Shown: piece after piece, positions 1 through 8,981 of the stretch
Numbering within the stretch: position 1 is the first letter of the stretch
How the letters are laid out: every line of letters begins with the position of its first letter
DNA from: Chloroflexota bacterium
GTDB taxonomy: Bacteria; Chloroflexota; Anaerolineae; Aggregatilineales; Phototrophicaceae
Direction of reading: 5' to 3'
Length of the DNA stretch: 56,923 nt
Assembly (NCBI GenBank): GCA_026709625.1
Contig: JAPOSR010000040.1
Coordinates: 1 to 56,923, forward strand
Program-made: the position numbers and the translations under genes
The notes under the pieces: generated by a model
Databases searched by the model: none
Told to the model about the DNA's origin: nothing
What the model saw: only the letters and a program-made list of their open reading frames with translations

Positions 1-281
1 AACTGGTCGCGCCCCAACTGGTCGGTGCCCAGCGCATAGCCGTCTTCGCCCGGCAGCTTGAAGCGATCGGGAATGTTTGTGGCGTTCACCTCCAGCCCAA
101 AAACGCGCTCTAGGACAATCGGCGAAAGCGAGCAGACAAGCGTCGCCGCCAGCAAAATGCCGATTGCAAAGACAGTGAGGCGGTCGCGCAGAATGAAACC
201 GAAGACATCTCGCCAAAACGACCGCGAGGGTCGCTCGGCGCGCGCCTTGCCGATCTTGGCGACAGAAGCGTGATTCGTCAA
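1..281 (-). CDS. Peptide ABC permease, OppC/DppC type (5' part)
   Basis: Inner-membrane subunit of a peptide/nickel-class ABC importer. Only the first 93 codons are inside the window; the gene runs off the left edge. The N-terminus is basic, then one hydrophobic segment (about residues 35-55), then a periplasmic part ending in GTDQLGRDQ, the family motif that precedes the permease core. No ATG is in frame, so I use the TTG at 281, which has a GGAG about 10 nt upstream and starts 6 nt after the stop of the OppB-type gene at 290; the two are clearly co-transcribed. The substrate cannot be read from this fragment. Confidence 0.8.
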   Translation of the reverse strand, partial: MTNHASVAKIGKARAERPSRSFWRDVFGFILRDRLTVFAIGILLAATLVCSLSPIVLERVFGLEVNATNIPDRFKLPGEDGYALGTDQLGRDQ

Positions 282-287
282 GTTGAC

Positions 288-1313
288 CTACTCCAGCCGA
301 ATACGCGGATCGAGAATGGCGTACAAAAGGTCGGAAAGCAAAACACCCGCAATAAACAGTATGGAAACAACCACGACCGAGCCCATAACCAGCGGATAAT
401 CGCGCGAATACACCGCGTCGATGATAAGTTTGCCCATGCCAGGCCACTGAAAGACCTGCTCAATAATCACCGCGCCCGCCAGCAAGGTGCCGATGGATGG
501 GCCAAAAAATGTCGCCACCGGCAGCAAGCTGTTGCGCAGGGCGTGGCGGAACCAGATTGCCCGTGTAGGCAGACCTTTGGCATAGGCGCTGCGAATGAAA
601 TCCTGCTGCAACACTTCCAGCACCTGCGTCCGCGTGAAGCGCGAGATAAAGGCGATTGTGTTTAAGGAAAGCACCGACACCGGCATGATCATGTAACGCA
701 GGGCATCGCCGATACCCTGAGGACCGCGCTGCGTGATATTGCGCATGCCGCTGATCGGCAGCAGGTCTAACTGTACGCCGAAGATGATGATCAGCAGCAA
801 GCCCAACCAAAATGCCGGCACCGCATTGCCTATCACAGACAAGACGCGAATGAGCTGGTCGATCCAGGTGCGATGAAAAACCGCTGCCAGCACGCCCAAA
901 CCGACGCCGATGCCATAGCCGATTGCGAGCGCAGCCACACCCAGACGGAGCGTGGCGGGGATGCGCTGCACAATCAAATCGGTCACCGGGCGGCGTTGTT
1001 TGATCGACAGACCTAAATCCCCCCGCAGCAAACCCCGCCTTTTGCCAGGGCTCTCGCCGATGCCATCGCCATCAATGTCGATCGTCGCCCAATCGTTGCC
1101 GACCAGCCAATAGACATACTGCAGCAGAGGCGGCTGATCGAGGCCAAGCTCACGGCGCTGCGCTTCAATCGCTTCTGGAGATGGATTGGGTGAAAAAGCG
1201 ATCATGGCGACAGGGTCGCCCGGCGCCGACAGCATGATCAGAAAAGACAAAATTGTCACGCCAAAGAAGGTGGGAATGGCTTGCAGAAGGCGGCGTTGAA
1301 AGTACTTGATCAT
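288..1313 (-). CDS. Peptide ABC permease, OppB/DppB type
   Basis: Membrane subunit of a dipeptide/oligopeptide/nickel-class importer, partner of the truncated gene at 1-281. The start MIKYFQRRLL matches the usual family N-terminus (first membrane helix almost at once); an upstream in-frame start at 1370 would add 19 atypical residues. About 341 aa, six membrane spans, with the permease EAA loop near RSAYAKGLPTRAIWFRHALRN and a C-terminus LDPRIRLE typical of OppB. The first periplasmic loop holds an acidic insertion with a DIDGDGIGE calcium-loop-like motif, which I associate with Chloroflexota permeases. No binding protein or ATPase of this system is in the window. Confidence 0.88.
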   Translation of the reverse strand: MIKYFQRRLLQAIPTFFGVTILSFLIMLSAPGDPVAMIAFSPNPSPEAIEAQRRELGLDQPPLLQYVYWLVGNDWATIDIDGDGIGESPGKRRGLLRGDLGLSIKQRRPVTDLIVQRIPATLRLGVAALAIGYGIGVGLGVLAAVFHRTWIDQLIRVLSVIGNAVPAFWLGLLLIIIFGVQLDLLPISGMRNITQRGPQGIGDALRYMIMPVSVLSLNTIAFISRFTRTQVLEVLQQDFIRSAYAKGLPTRAIWFRHALRNSLLPVATFFGPSIGTLLAGAVIIEQVFQWPGMGKLIIDAVYSRDYPLVMGSVVVVSILFIAGVLLSDLLYAILDPRIRLE

Positions 1314-1473
1314 GCTCGGCGTCCACTGGCTGCGCACCAGCAGATTGTAGCGCAAATGCCAGCGCGACAAAACAAACGGGCGCCGGTTGGCGCTGGCGCC
1401 AGCTTAATAGAATCATAGCCGTCCCTTAATCTATTCCATGCCATCCTTAATCGGCGGCCAGCTAGCATAGCGC

Positions 1474-1494
1474 GCGGACGAATGAACCGTCCGC
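1474..1494 (+). promoter_or_regulatory. Inverted repeat in pstS leader
   Basis: GCGGACG (1474-1480) and CGTCCGC (1488-1494) form a perfect 7-bp stem with a 7-nt loop, 40 nt upstream of the pstS ATG, in the divergent gap between the peptide permease and pstS. It could be a leader hairpin or an operator. I see no classical PHO-box repeats and no convincing -35/-10 pair in this gap. Confidence 0.3.
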
Positions 1495-1533
1495 AGTCGA
1501 CAAGCTCGTCAGGCTTATGGAGGATGCAACCCC

Positions 1534-2511
1534 ATGAACAATATACGTTTGCTTTCCATTCTGCTCGCCACGATCCTGCTTTTGGCGCCCGCGCTGGCGG
1601 CTGATCATGGGCTGCCCGAGGTTGACCCGCTCGACCACGCCGATGGCTCGATCATCACCGCCGGCAGCTCCACTGTTTTCCCGCTGAGCGAGCGCATGGC
1701 TGAATTGTGGACGGAAGAAGGTGGCGTCGCGCCGTCAATCGCTTCCATTGGCTCGGGCGCTGGTTTTGAGCGCTTCTGTGTCGAAGGCGAAACCGATATC
1801 AGCAATGCCTCGCGCGCCATCAAAGACAGCGAAGTCGAATCGTGCGCCGCTATCGGCCGCGTGCCGATCGAATTTCGCGTCGGCACCGATGCCCTGGCTG
1901 TCACCGTCTCCGCCGAAAATGACTTCGTCAGCGATGTCACGCTGGAAGAATTGGCTTCTATATTCAGCAGCGCCGAAACCTGGGCGGATGTCCGCGCTGA
2001 ATGGCCCGCCGAAGCCATCCAACGGTTTATCCCTGGCACCGACAGCGGCACATTCGACTACTTTGTCGAAGAAGTATTCGCCGAAGATGAAGAGCCCATC
2101 CTCAGCGCCAATCCGCAGCTTTCCGAAGATGACAATGTCCTGGTGCAAGGCATCGCCGGCAGCCCCTACGCCATCGGCTTCTTCGGCTATGCCTACTATG
2201 CAGAGAATGCCGATGCGCTGAATATCCTCAGTATCGAGAGTATCGAAGCCAATGCCGAAACCACCGACGACGGCAGCTATCCACTGGCGCGCCCGCTCTA
2301 CATCTACAGCGACGCCAGCATCATGGCTGAAAACGCGCAGGTCAACGCCTTCATCAACTTCTACCTGACCTATGTCAATGACGAAGTCGTGGATGTCGGC
2401 TACTTCCCGGCTTCAGAAAGCGCCTTCGCCGGCGCGATAGATGCCTGGCGCGTCGCCAATGACATGGAAGCGACGCACATGCACGAAGAGGCGGAAATGT
2501 CCTCCGAATAA
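1534..2511 (+). CDS. pstS: Phosphate-binding protein PstS (SphX-like)
   Basis: Extracytoplasmic phosphate receptor of the Pst importer. 325 aa. Residues 1-22 are a signal peptide ending ALA; there is no lipobox cysteine. The phosphate P-loop motif AGSSTVFPLS lies at 43-52, followed by GSGAGFERF, NASR and PGTDSGTFDYF, the set of ligand-contacting loops known for the PstS/SphX branch of periplasmic binding proteins. The C-terminus is His/Met/Glu rich (MEATHMHEEAEM), possibly metal-binding. It is first in a pstSCAB operon and is followed by an intercistronic hairpin that may raise its expression over the permeases. Its motif order is the reference for the permuted domain in the next gene. Confidence 0.93.
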   Translation: MNNIRLLSILLATILLLAPALAADHGLPEVDPLDHADGSIITAGSSTVFPLSERMAELWTEEGGVAPSIASIGSGAGFERFCVEGETDISNASRAIKDSEVESCAAIGRVPIEFRVGTDALAVTVSAENDFVSDVTLEELASIFSSAETWADVRAEWPAEAIQRFIPGTDSGTFDYFVEEVFAEDEEPILSANPQLSEDDNVLVQGIAGSPYAIGFFGYAYYAENADALNILSIESIEANAETTDDGSYPLARPLYIYSDASIMAENAQVNAFINFYLTYVNDEVVDVGYFPASESAFAGAIDAWRVANDMEATHMHEEAEMSSE

Positions 2512-2536
2512 GTCTGCCGCAATAGGCAAATGAACA

Positions 2537-2570
2537 AGGATACGGTAGTCTTGTTTGGGTGCCGTATCCT
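2537..2570 (+). terminator. Intercistronic stem-loop pstS/pstC
   Basis: AGGATACGG (2537-2545) pairs perfectly with CCGTATCCT (2562-2570), 9 bp plus a possible T-G pair, loop 16 nt, followed by an A/T-rich stretch without a clear T-run. Located between pstS and pstC. Likely an mRNA-stabilising hairpin or partial terminator that gives more binding protein than permease. Confidence 0.55.
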
Positions 2571-2616
2571 CAATTAAATAAAAACTCTTCTCCGGCTGAC
2601 AGCGCCGAGCGACCCG

Positions 2617-4698
2617 ATGCACGATACCGACCGACCGCGCCTCATCCAGCAACTCGTCCAGCAGCAAGCTGGACCGCTTGATCTGCGCCACCGGTTCAAG
2701 TGGCACGAAGCCCTCATCCAGCTTGCGCTATTCGCTTGTGGCCTGCTGTCGATCTTCACAACCATCGGCATTATCCTGGTGCTGGGCAACGAGTCGCTTG
2801 CCTTCTTCACGCGCGACCAGTGGGTCAATTCCAACCGCGCCATCCTCGCCGACATGGACGAAGGCGCGACCAGCGCGCGCATCCAGCCTGGCAAAGCCCT
2901 GGAGGCGATTGCGGAAAGCGGCGTCATCCGCATCGGACAAGAAGTCATGGAGGTCAGCGAGTTTCGCAACAACCGCGTCGATATCGCCGTCTTGGGCACG
3001 GGTGGCGGCTTCGAGCGCTTTTGCGCAAGCGACGCCGCGCTGGCTGAAGCGGGGCTGCACCGTCCGCAGGTCGTCAATGCCAGCCGCCCTGTCAAAGCCA
3101 CCGAAGCAACCGCCTGCGCCGAAGTGGGCATCGCGCCAGTGGGATTCCGCGTCGGTGCCGATGCGCTGGCTATCACGGTCAGCGCCGACAATGACTTCAT
3201 CAGCGAGCTGACATTCGCCGAGCTGCGACAGATTTTTGGCAAGGCTGAGCGCTGGTCGGATGTGCGCCCCGAATATCCCGACGAGCCGATCCAGTTGGTC
3301 ATCCCCGGCACCAACAGCGGCACATTCGACTTTTTTGTAGAAGCTGTATTTGATTATGAGCCCGAGCCGATCTTGGCGCGCCAGCCCATCATGTCGGAGA
3401 ATGACAACCAACTGGTTGGCAGCATCAAGCGCAATCCCTATGCGATCGGTTTTTTTGGATACGCTTATTATCTCGCCAGCGCCGCCGACCTGCGCATTTT
3501 GTCTCTGGATGGCGTTGCGCCGTCAGCCAGCGCGGTCGAAGCTGGCAGCTATGCGCTCGCGCGTCCGCTCTTTCTTTACAGCGATGCCGAACTTATGCGC
3601 GCAGACCCACAGGTGGCGGATTTCATCAGTTATTACCTCGCCAATGTAAACTCCATCATCGGCGATGTTGGCTATTTTCCGGCCTCGGTGGCGGCGATGG
3701 CTAGGTCGCGCAACCAGTGGATCCGCGCGACCGGCGCCAGCCAGGCTCCGCCCATCGACCCGGCTGCCGTCTCGGGCGAGGTGCGCATGGCGGGCAGCTC
3801 GACAGTGTATCCGCTTTCACAGCGCATCGCCGAATTGTTCGCCGGCGAAGGCTACCTGCCCCAGATTGAAGTGCGGCGCGGCGTTCGCGGCGAAAACACC
3901 ATCGCGCTGCACAGCGCCGGCGTAGCTGTCGAATACAACGACCAGCCCACACTCAGCGAGTTCTTCACCAATACCAGTTGGATCCCCGCTATCGGCGAGT
4001 TCGGCGTCATTCCGTTGATCAATGCCACGCTGATGACCAGCACGATCGCCATGTTGGTCGCGCTGCCACTGGGCATTGGCGCGGCCATCTACCTGAGCGA
4101 ATACGCCTCGCCACGCCTGCGCGCTACACTCAAGCCGGCGCTGGAGATCCTGGCGGGCATTCCCACCGTGGTCTATGGCTATTTCGCTCTGACTTTTATG
4201 ACGCCTTTGCTGCGGGCGCTGTTTGGCGTGGAGATCGTCAATATCTATAACACCGCCTCGGCGGGCATCGTGGTCGGCATTTTGATCATCCCTCTGATCA
4301 GCTCGATGAGTGAAGATGCGCTGCATGCTGTGCCGCAGGCTCTGCGCGAGGCTTCCTATGGCTTGGGCGCGACCAAACTCGAGACAGTCACCCAGGTGGT
4401 GGTGCCAGCGGCGCTCAGTGGCATTCTGGCGGCTTTCATCGTGGCTGTTTCGCGCGCTATCGGCGAGACAATGATCGTAGCCATCGCGGCTGGCGCGGGT
4501 CCCAATTTCAGCTTCAATCCCTTCGACTCAGCCGAGACCATGACCGGGCATATCGCGCGCATCAGCGGGGGCGACCTTAGCTATGACAGCATTGATTACA
4601 ACAGCATCTTCGCCATCGGTTTGACCCTGTTCGTCATGACCTTTGTGCTGAATGCGCTCAGCCGCGTCGTGATCAGCCGTTTCCGCGAGGTTTACTAA
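2617..4698 (+). CDS. pstC: PstC permease with inserted permuted PstS domain
   Basis: Membrane subunit of the phosphate ABC importer, 693 aa against about 300 for normal PstC. Membrane helix 1 is at about 34-57. The periplasmic motif FFTxxxW (63-69) is followed by a binding-protein-like insertion (about 71-446), after which FFTxxxW recurs (449-455) and leads into the standard core (helices from about 465; EAA loop [14 protein letters not shown] at 578-591). The insertion has GTGGGFERF (127-135), NASR (154-157), [11 protein letters not shown] (230-240) and VGYFPAS (351-357) in PstS order, but the PstS start motif [18 protein letters not shown] comes last (391-408). Its stop overlaps the pstA start by 1 nt (TAATG). 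I infer a tethered phosphate-binding domain; its function is untested. Confidence 0.9.
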   Translation: MHDTDRPRLIQQLVQQQAGPLDLRHRFKWHEALIQLALFACGLLSIFTTIGIILVLGNESLAFFTRDQWVNSNRAILADMDEGATSARIQPGKALEAIAESGVIRIGQEVMEVSEFRNNRVDIAVLGTGGGFERFCASDAALAEAGLHRPQVVNASRPVKATEATACAEVGIAPVGFRVGADALAITVSADNDFISELTFAELRQIFGKAERWSDVRPEYPDEPIQLVIPGTNSGTFDFFVEAVFDYEPEPILARQPIMSENDNQLVGSIKRNPYAIGFFGYAYYLASAADLRILSLDGVAPSASAVEAGSYALARPLFLYSDAELMRADPQVADFISYYLANVNSIIGDVGYFPASVAAMARSRNQWIRATGASQAPPIDPAAVSGEVRMAGSSTVYPLSQRIAELFAGEGYLPQIEVRRGVRGENTIALHSAGVAVEYNDQPTLSEFFTNTSWIPAIGEFGVIPLINATLMTSTIAMLVALPLGIGAAIYLSEYASPRLRATLKPALEILAGIPTVVYGYFALTFMTPLLRALFGVEIVNIYNTASAGIVVGILIIPLISSMSEDALHAVPQALREASYGLGATKLETVTQVVVPAALSGILAAFIVAVSRAIGETMIVAIAAGAGPNFSFNPFDSAETMTGHIARISGGDLSYDSIDYNSIFAIGLTLFVMTFVLNALSRVVISRFREVY

Positions 4699-6521
4699 TG
4701 CCCGGTCACGAAGACCGCCCAAGCGGCGAAACGACCTTTGACGAAAAGACCAAGCGCTACATGCCCGGCGAGAAAGCCTTCTTCCAGCGGCTTGAACAGC
4801 GGCATCAGCGCGGGCGAGTCGGGCGGCTCTTCAACCTGTTTTCTGTGTCTGTGGCTGGTTTGGCTTTGATCGCGCTGTTTCTGAATGTCGTCAACGAAGC
4901 CTTTGGCACCATCGGCGTCGTCAACACGATCGAACCAGCCGCGCTGACCGGCGGGCGTCCGCTGGAATCGTTGAACAACGAAGAACTGTCCGTCATCTTG
5001 CTGGATCATGTCGGCCGGCGGCTGCGCGTACTCATCCGCGATACCATCAGTCAGGTGCCCAACGAAGCCTTCACCACATCCAGCGTCGCGGAGATCGTCG
5101 GCGACCCCACTGTCGACCCGGCAATCGCAGGCGAACGGCTAAAAAACATCAGCCACGAAGACCAGGCGGCGCTGTTGGCGAATTATGCCGACAATGCCAC
5201 GTTGCGGCGGCTGACGCTGGAAGAAGTGATTGACCAACAGGTCATCGCCAGCTTCCCCCTCAGCGACACGATCTTCAACTTCTCGGCGATCAAGGCGCAG
5301 ATCGAAGGTCCCACCCTGGACGACTACAAAAAACGCGAGCGCCTGGACGAAGCCGCGGTCACTGTCATCCGCTTTTACAGCTGGCTGGACAGCGAGTTTC
5401 TGTCAACGCCCATGTCGAGCACGCCGGCGCTGGCGGGCGTCCGCACGGCGCTTATCGGCTCAGCTGGCTTGATGATTGTGGTGGTGCTGGTGGCGCTGCC
5501 CATCGGCGTTGGCGCAGCCATCTACCTGGAAGAATACGCGCATCATGGCTGGGTCAACCGCATTATCGAGACCAATGTGCGCAACCTGGCTGGCGTGCCC
5601 TCGATCATTTATGGCATGTTGGGCTTGGCGATCTTCGTGCGCGCGCTGGCGCCTTTTTCCAGCGGCATGATCTTCCATATCAACGTTGATGTGCCCACGG
5701 TCGAGAACGTGGTCGAGCGCATCGCCCCGGTCTTTGACGGCGCGCTTCGTTATGACAATGGCGCGCTGCGCAGCGACAGCCCGCAGCTGGACGAACGATC
5801 GGCGCAGCAGTTGGTCGATGTTTTCTTGCGCTATGGCACGCCCAGCTTGACTATGCAAGGCAGCTCGAGTGTGCCAGAGATGGCTGATGCGCTGGCGGAC
5901 GCGCTGGGCATGACCGTCGATGTAGCCGTCACCCGTTCCAGCGAGCCACATGATATCGAGGCGCGCGGCAAGACCTACCGCTTTGATGTGGCGAATGGCG
6001 ACATGTATGACGAAGCCTTCGCCGCGCTGATGGCGAGCTTGGTGCGCATCAACAGCTTCTCGCCCAATGGGCGCACCTTGATAAGCGCCGGCTTGACATT
6101 GGCGTTGTTGGTCTTGCCCATCATTATCATCAACGCCCAAGAAGCGATCCGCGCCGTTTCCGACACCATCCGCGAGGCATCGTATGGTTTGGGCGCGACC
6201 CGCTGGCAGACGATTTGGCGTCAGATACTGCCGGCTGCCCTGCCTGGGATCATGACCGGTACAATTTTGTCGGTTTCGCGCGCTGTAGGCGAGACCGCGC
6301 CGCTGATCGTGGTGGGCGCAGCCACTTTTTTGCTGTCCGACCCGACCAGCCCCTTCGCGCAATTCACCGCTATGCCGATTCAGATTTATCAATGGACAGC
6401 CCGTCCGCAGGGACAATTCGCCGATATTGCCGCAGCCGCCATCATTGTGCTGCTGTCGCTGATGCTGTCGCTGAATGCCGTGGCCATCGTCTTGCGCAAC
6501 CGATATTCGATAAGGTTCTAA
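4698..6521 (+). CDS. pstA: PstA permease with two large periplasmic insertions
   Basis: Second membrane subunit of the phosphate importer, 607 aa, about twice the usual PstA length. Helix 1 at about 46-66; then a 180-residue mostly helical, charged extracytoplasmic loop (70-248); helices 2-3 in ALPIGVGAAIYLEEY and GVPSIIYGMLGL; then a second loop of about 130 residues (323-455) containing QGSSSVPEMADALADALG (387-404), which resembles the GSSTV-plus-helix start of PstS; then the core with EAA loop [14 protein letters not shown] (493-506). Ends 6 nt before pstB. The loops may contact the extra binding domain in PstC (inference). Confidence 0.9.
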   Translation: MPGHEDRPSGETTFDEKTKRYMPGEKAFFQRLEQRHQRGRVGRLFNLFSVSVAGLALIALFLNVVNEAFGTIGVVNTIEPAALTGGRPLESLNNEELSVILLDHVGRRLRVLIRDTISQVPNEAFTTSSVAEIVGDPTVDPAIAGERLKNISHEDQAALLANYADNATLRRLTLEEVIDQQVIASFPLSDTIFNFSAIKAQIEGPTLDDYKKRERLDEAAVTVIRFYSWLDSEFLSTPMSSTPALAGVRTALIGSAGLMIVVVLVALPIGVGAAIYLEEYAHHGWVNRIIETNVRNLAGVPSIIYGMLGLAIFVRALAPFSSGMIFHINVDVPTVENVVERIAPVFDGALRYDNGALRSDSPQLDERSAQQLVDVFLRYGTPSLTMQGSSSVPEMADALADALGMTVDVAVTRSSEPHDIEARGKTYRFDVANGDMYDEAFAALMASLVRINSFSPNGRTLISAGLTLALLVLPIIIINAQEAIRAVSDTIREASYGLGATRWQTIWRQILPAALPGIMTGTILSVSRAVGETAPLIVVGAATFLLSDPTSPFAQFTAMPIQIYQWTARPQGQFADIAAAAIIVLLSLMLSLNAVAIVLRNRYSIRF

Positions 6522-6527
6522 TTTCGT

Positions 6528-7349
6528 ATGACAGACAAGACAAATGACAAGGCAGATGGCAAGCTGGTGATCGAGCTGCGCGATTGCAGCTTCTTTTATG
6601 GCAGTTCTTGCGCAGTGGCGAATGTGAGCCTGCCCGTATACAAGAACAAGATCACCGCTTTCATCGGTCCCTCGGGCTGTGGCAAAAGCACGGTGCTGCG
6701 CGGCATCAACCGCATGCTCGAGCTGGTGCCGGGCGCGCGCGTCGAGGGCGAGATCATCTACCGCGACAAGAATCTCTACGATGCCCGAGTCGACCCCGTA
6801 GAAGTGCGCCGGCGCATCGGCATGGTCTTCCAAAAGCCCAACCCCTTCCCCAAGAGCATCTTCGACAACGTCGCGTATGGACCACGCCTGCTGGGCGTAA
6901 AAAAGAAAGCCATCTTGGACGAAATTGTCGAACGCAGCCTGCGCGGCGCGTCATTGTGGGACGAAGTCAGTGGCGACCTCAACAAATCGGGCTTGGCGCT
7001 TTCGGGCGGACAGCAGCAGCGACTGTGCATCGCGCGAACCATCGCTGTCGAGCCAGATGTCATCCTGATGGACGAGCCTTGCAGCGCGCTCGACCCGATC
7101 GCCACCCAGCGCATCGAAGAATTGATGCGGCAAATGCAGCGCGACTATACCATCGTCATCGTCACGCACAATATGCAGCAGGCGCAGCGCGCATCGGATT
7201 TCACCGCTTTTTACAATATCCGCAAGCGGCAAGAAGACGGCTACGAAGTCCGTTGGGGCGAGCTGGTCGAATATGCCGATACTGCCAAGGTATTTGCCAG
7301 CCCCGCCCAACAAGAAACCGCTGATTACATCGCCGGGCGTTTTGGGTAG
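6528..7349 (+). CDS. pstB: Phosphate ABC transporter ATPase PstB
   Basis: Cytoplasmic ATPase that energises phosphate uptake. 273 aa, the normal family length. Walker [10 protein letters not shown] (47-55), Q-loop [16 protein letters not shown] typical of PstB, signature [16 protein letters not shown], Walker [14 protein letters not shown], and switch histidine in [10 protein letters not shown]. The C-terminal [11 protein letters not shown] is also typical. It starts 6 nt after pstA. No phoU follows, unlike many pst operons; the next gene is nadK after a 200-nt gap. Confidence 0.96.
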   Translation: MTDKTNDKADGKLVIELRDCSFFYGSSCAVANVSLPVYKNKITAFIGPSGCGKSTVLRGINRMLELVPGARVEGEIIYRDKNLYDARVDPVEVRRRIGMVFQKPNPFPKSIFDNVAYGPRLLGVKKKAILDEIVERSLRGASLWDEVSGDLNKSGLALSGGQQQRLCIARTIAVEPDVILMDEPCSALDPIATQRIEELMRQMQRDYTIVIVTHNMQQAQRASDFTAFYNIRKRQEDGYEVRWGELVEYADTAKVFASPAQQETADYIAGRFG

Positions 7350-7425
7350 CGCGCGAGAATTGCGCTACTTGACGAAGCAGGAACAACTCGGCGAGCCACC
7401 CCGCACCTCCTGATTATGCCAATTT

Positions 7426-7450
7426 GCCGCGTCCGGCTGCGCTTTTTTTT
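7426..7450 (+). terminator. Weak terminator after pstB
   Basis: In the 202-nt gap between pstB and nadK, a short GCCG/CGGC stem (7426-7429 and 7434-7437) is followed by GCGC and a run of eight T (7443-7450). A second small hairpin GGGCG/CGCCC lies at 7457-7470. Position and T-run suggest the end of the pst transcript; the stem is weak. Nothing else is seen in the gap. Confidence 0.35.
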
Positions 7451-7551
7451 CGATCTGGGCGCTTTCGCCCGCGAAGCCCTGCCTTCGGATATAGGATTGC
7501 CGGCGAATCTGCATCATAATGCTATTGGCATGACAAGAAAAAGAGGCAGCA

Positions 7552-8439
7552 TTGACCGACATCAAGCGCATCGGCGTATTGGCCCACCCCACCCGTCCCG
7601 ATACCCATCCAGTCGCCCGCGAGATTGCGGCTTTGCTGGGTCGGCGCGGCATAGCCCACTGGCTGCATGCCGAATGGGACGAGGACCGGGTCAGCGATGA
7701 TGTGCCAAATGCCGACCTGGTGATCGCCATAGGCGGCGATGGCGCGATGCTGCGAGCCGGGCGTGTCTGCGCCGAGCACGATGTGCCTGTGCTGGGAGTC
7801 AATATGGGCTGGCTGGGCTTCCTCACCGAGATCCAGCAGCCGCAAGACTGCGCGGCGGGCTTGGATCAACTGCTGGCTGGCGAATACTGGATCGAGCAGC
7901 GCATGATGCTGCAAGCCACCATGCTGGCCGATCGGCAGCGGGCTCTGGGCGAGTTTCATGCGCTGAACGATGTGGTCATCAGCGGCAGCGTCTTCGGGCG
8001 CATGGTGCAGCTGGCGGCATACATCGACAATCATTGGGCGACCACCTACAATGCCGATGCGCTGATTCTGTCCACGCCAACCGGTTCGACCGCGTATGCG
8101 CTGGCGACTGGCGGGCCGATCCTGCCGCCCGAATTGCGCAATATCCTGATGCTGCCTATGGCGCCGCATTTGAGCATGGACAGGCCGATCGTGCTGGCGC
8201 GCGGGGCAGTTGTCGATGTCGAGCCGACTCAAGAAAATCGTGGGGTGGTCGTGCTGATGATTGATGGCAAGGTCGTGGCGGACCTGGGCGAAAACCAGCA
8301 TGTTCGGGTGACCTCTGCCAAGCCAGTCAGCCAGTTTGTGCGCCTGCGCGAGCGCAATTATTTTTATCGCTCGCTGCTGGACCGCCTCGAGCCGCGCATC
8401 AACCGCCACGGACCGCGGCGCATGACCTTCGCGGATTAA
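7552..8439 (+). CDS. nadK: NAD kinase
   Basis: Phosphorylates NAD to NADP in the cytosol. 295 aa. Shows the NAD-kinase GGDG motif (IAIGGDGAMLRA, about 59-70), NMGWLGFLTE, the NDVVISG loop and the conserved STPTGSTAYALATGGPI segment. The start is a TTG at 7552, chosen because it begins the family N-terminus (IKRIGVLAHP) and has AGAGG about 8 nt upstream; no in-frame ATG fits. Followed after 13 nt by a small membrane protein and then recN, a nadK-recN neighbourhood that is common in bacteria. Confidence 0.95.
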   Translation: MTDIKRIGVLAHPTRPDTHPVAREIAALLGRRGIAHWLHAEWDEDRVSDDVPNADLVIAIGGDGAMLRAGRVCAEHDVPVLGVNMGWLGFLTEIQQPQDCAAGLDQLLAGEYWIEQRMMLQATMLADRQRALGEFHALNDVVISGSVFGRMVQLAAYIDNHWATTYNADALILSTPTGSTAYALATGGPILPPELRNILMLPMAPHLSMDRPIVLARGAVVDVEPTQENRGVVVLMIDGKVVADLGENQHVRVTSAKPVSQFVRLRERNYFYRSLLDRLEPRINRHGPRRMTFAD

Positions 8440-8452
8440 CACAGGGGCGCGC

Positions 8453-8965
8453 ATGGCACAGTCAATTTCCGACGCGGCAAGCCAGGACAAGCTCACGTAT
8501 TGCGCGCGGCATCCCGAGCGCGATACGGGCCTGCGCTGCAACCGCTGCGATCGCTATATGTGCGTGGAATGCGCCGTGCGCACGCCCATCGGGTATACCT
8601 GCCGCGAATGTGTGCGCGGGCACGAAGACAAATTCTACGCCGGCACGTTGACCGATTATGGGCTGGTGGGGGCAGTCGGACTGGCTGGCGGCGCGGCGAC
8701 TGTCTTGCTGGCTATGCTGGCCGGCGGCTTCTTCATCGTGGGCTTGTTGCTGGCGCCGGCGCTGGGCGGGGCGCTCGCCCAATTCGCGCTGCAGCTGACG
8801 GGTCGGCGGCGCGGGCGGCATAGCGGGCTGGCCTGCGCGGGCGGCGTGATTGCCGGCGGGCTGCTGGGAAGCCTGGCGGTTTTGGGCGGCGTGGGGTTGT
8901 TCAGCCTGCTCTATCTGGGGCTGGCGGCATCGGCGGCTTACACGCGCTTCAAAGTCTCGATATAG
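8453..8965 (+). CDS. Zinc-ribbon/B-box-like small membrane protein
   Basis: Unknown function. 170 aa. Residues 17-52 hold a cysteine/histidine cluster (YCARHP, RCNRCDRYMCVECAV, YTCRECVRGHE) like the B-box-type zinc fingers seen in bacterial membrane proteins. The rest is glycine/alanine-rich with about three membrane helices (roughly 65-100 and 118-160). It sits between nadK and recN on the same strand with short gaps. I infer a zinc-binding cytoplasmic head on a membrane anchor; partner unknown. Confidence 0.75.
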   Translation: MAQSISDAASQDKLTYCARHPERDTGLRCNRCDRYMCVECAVRTPIGYTCRECVRGHEDKFYAGTLTDYGLVGAVGLAGGAATVLLAMLAGGFFIVGLLLAPALGGALAQFALQLTGRRRGRHSGLACAGGVIAGGLLGSLAVLGGVGLFSLLYLGLAASAAYTRFKVSI

Positions 8966-8981
8966 GGTTTGCCATTCCATT

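Noticed and set aside
1371..1533. PHO box upstream of pstS
   Set aside because: No pair of direct repeats of the known PHO/PhoP type is visible; only the 7-bp inverted repeat was kept, with low confidence.
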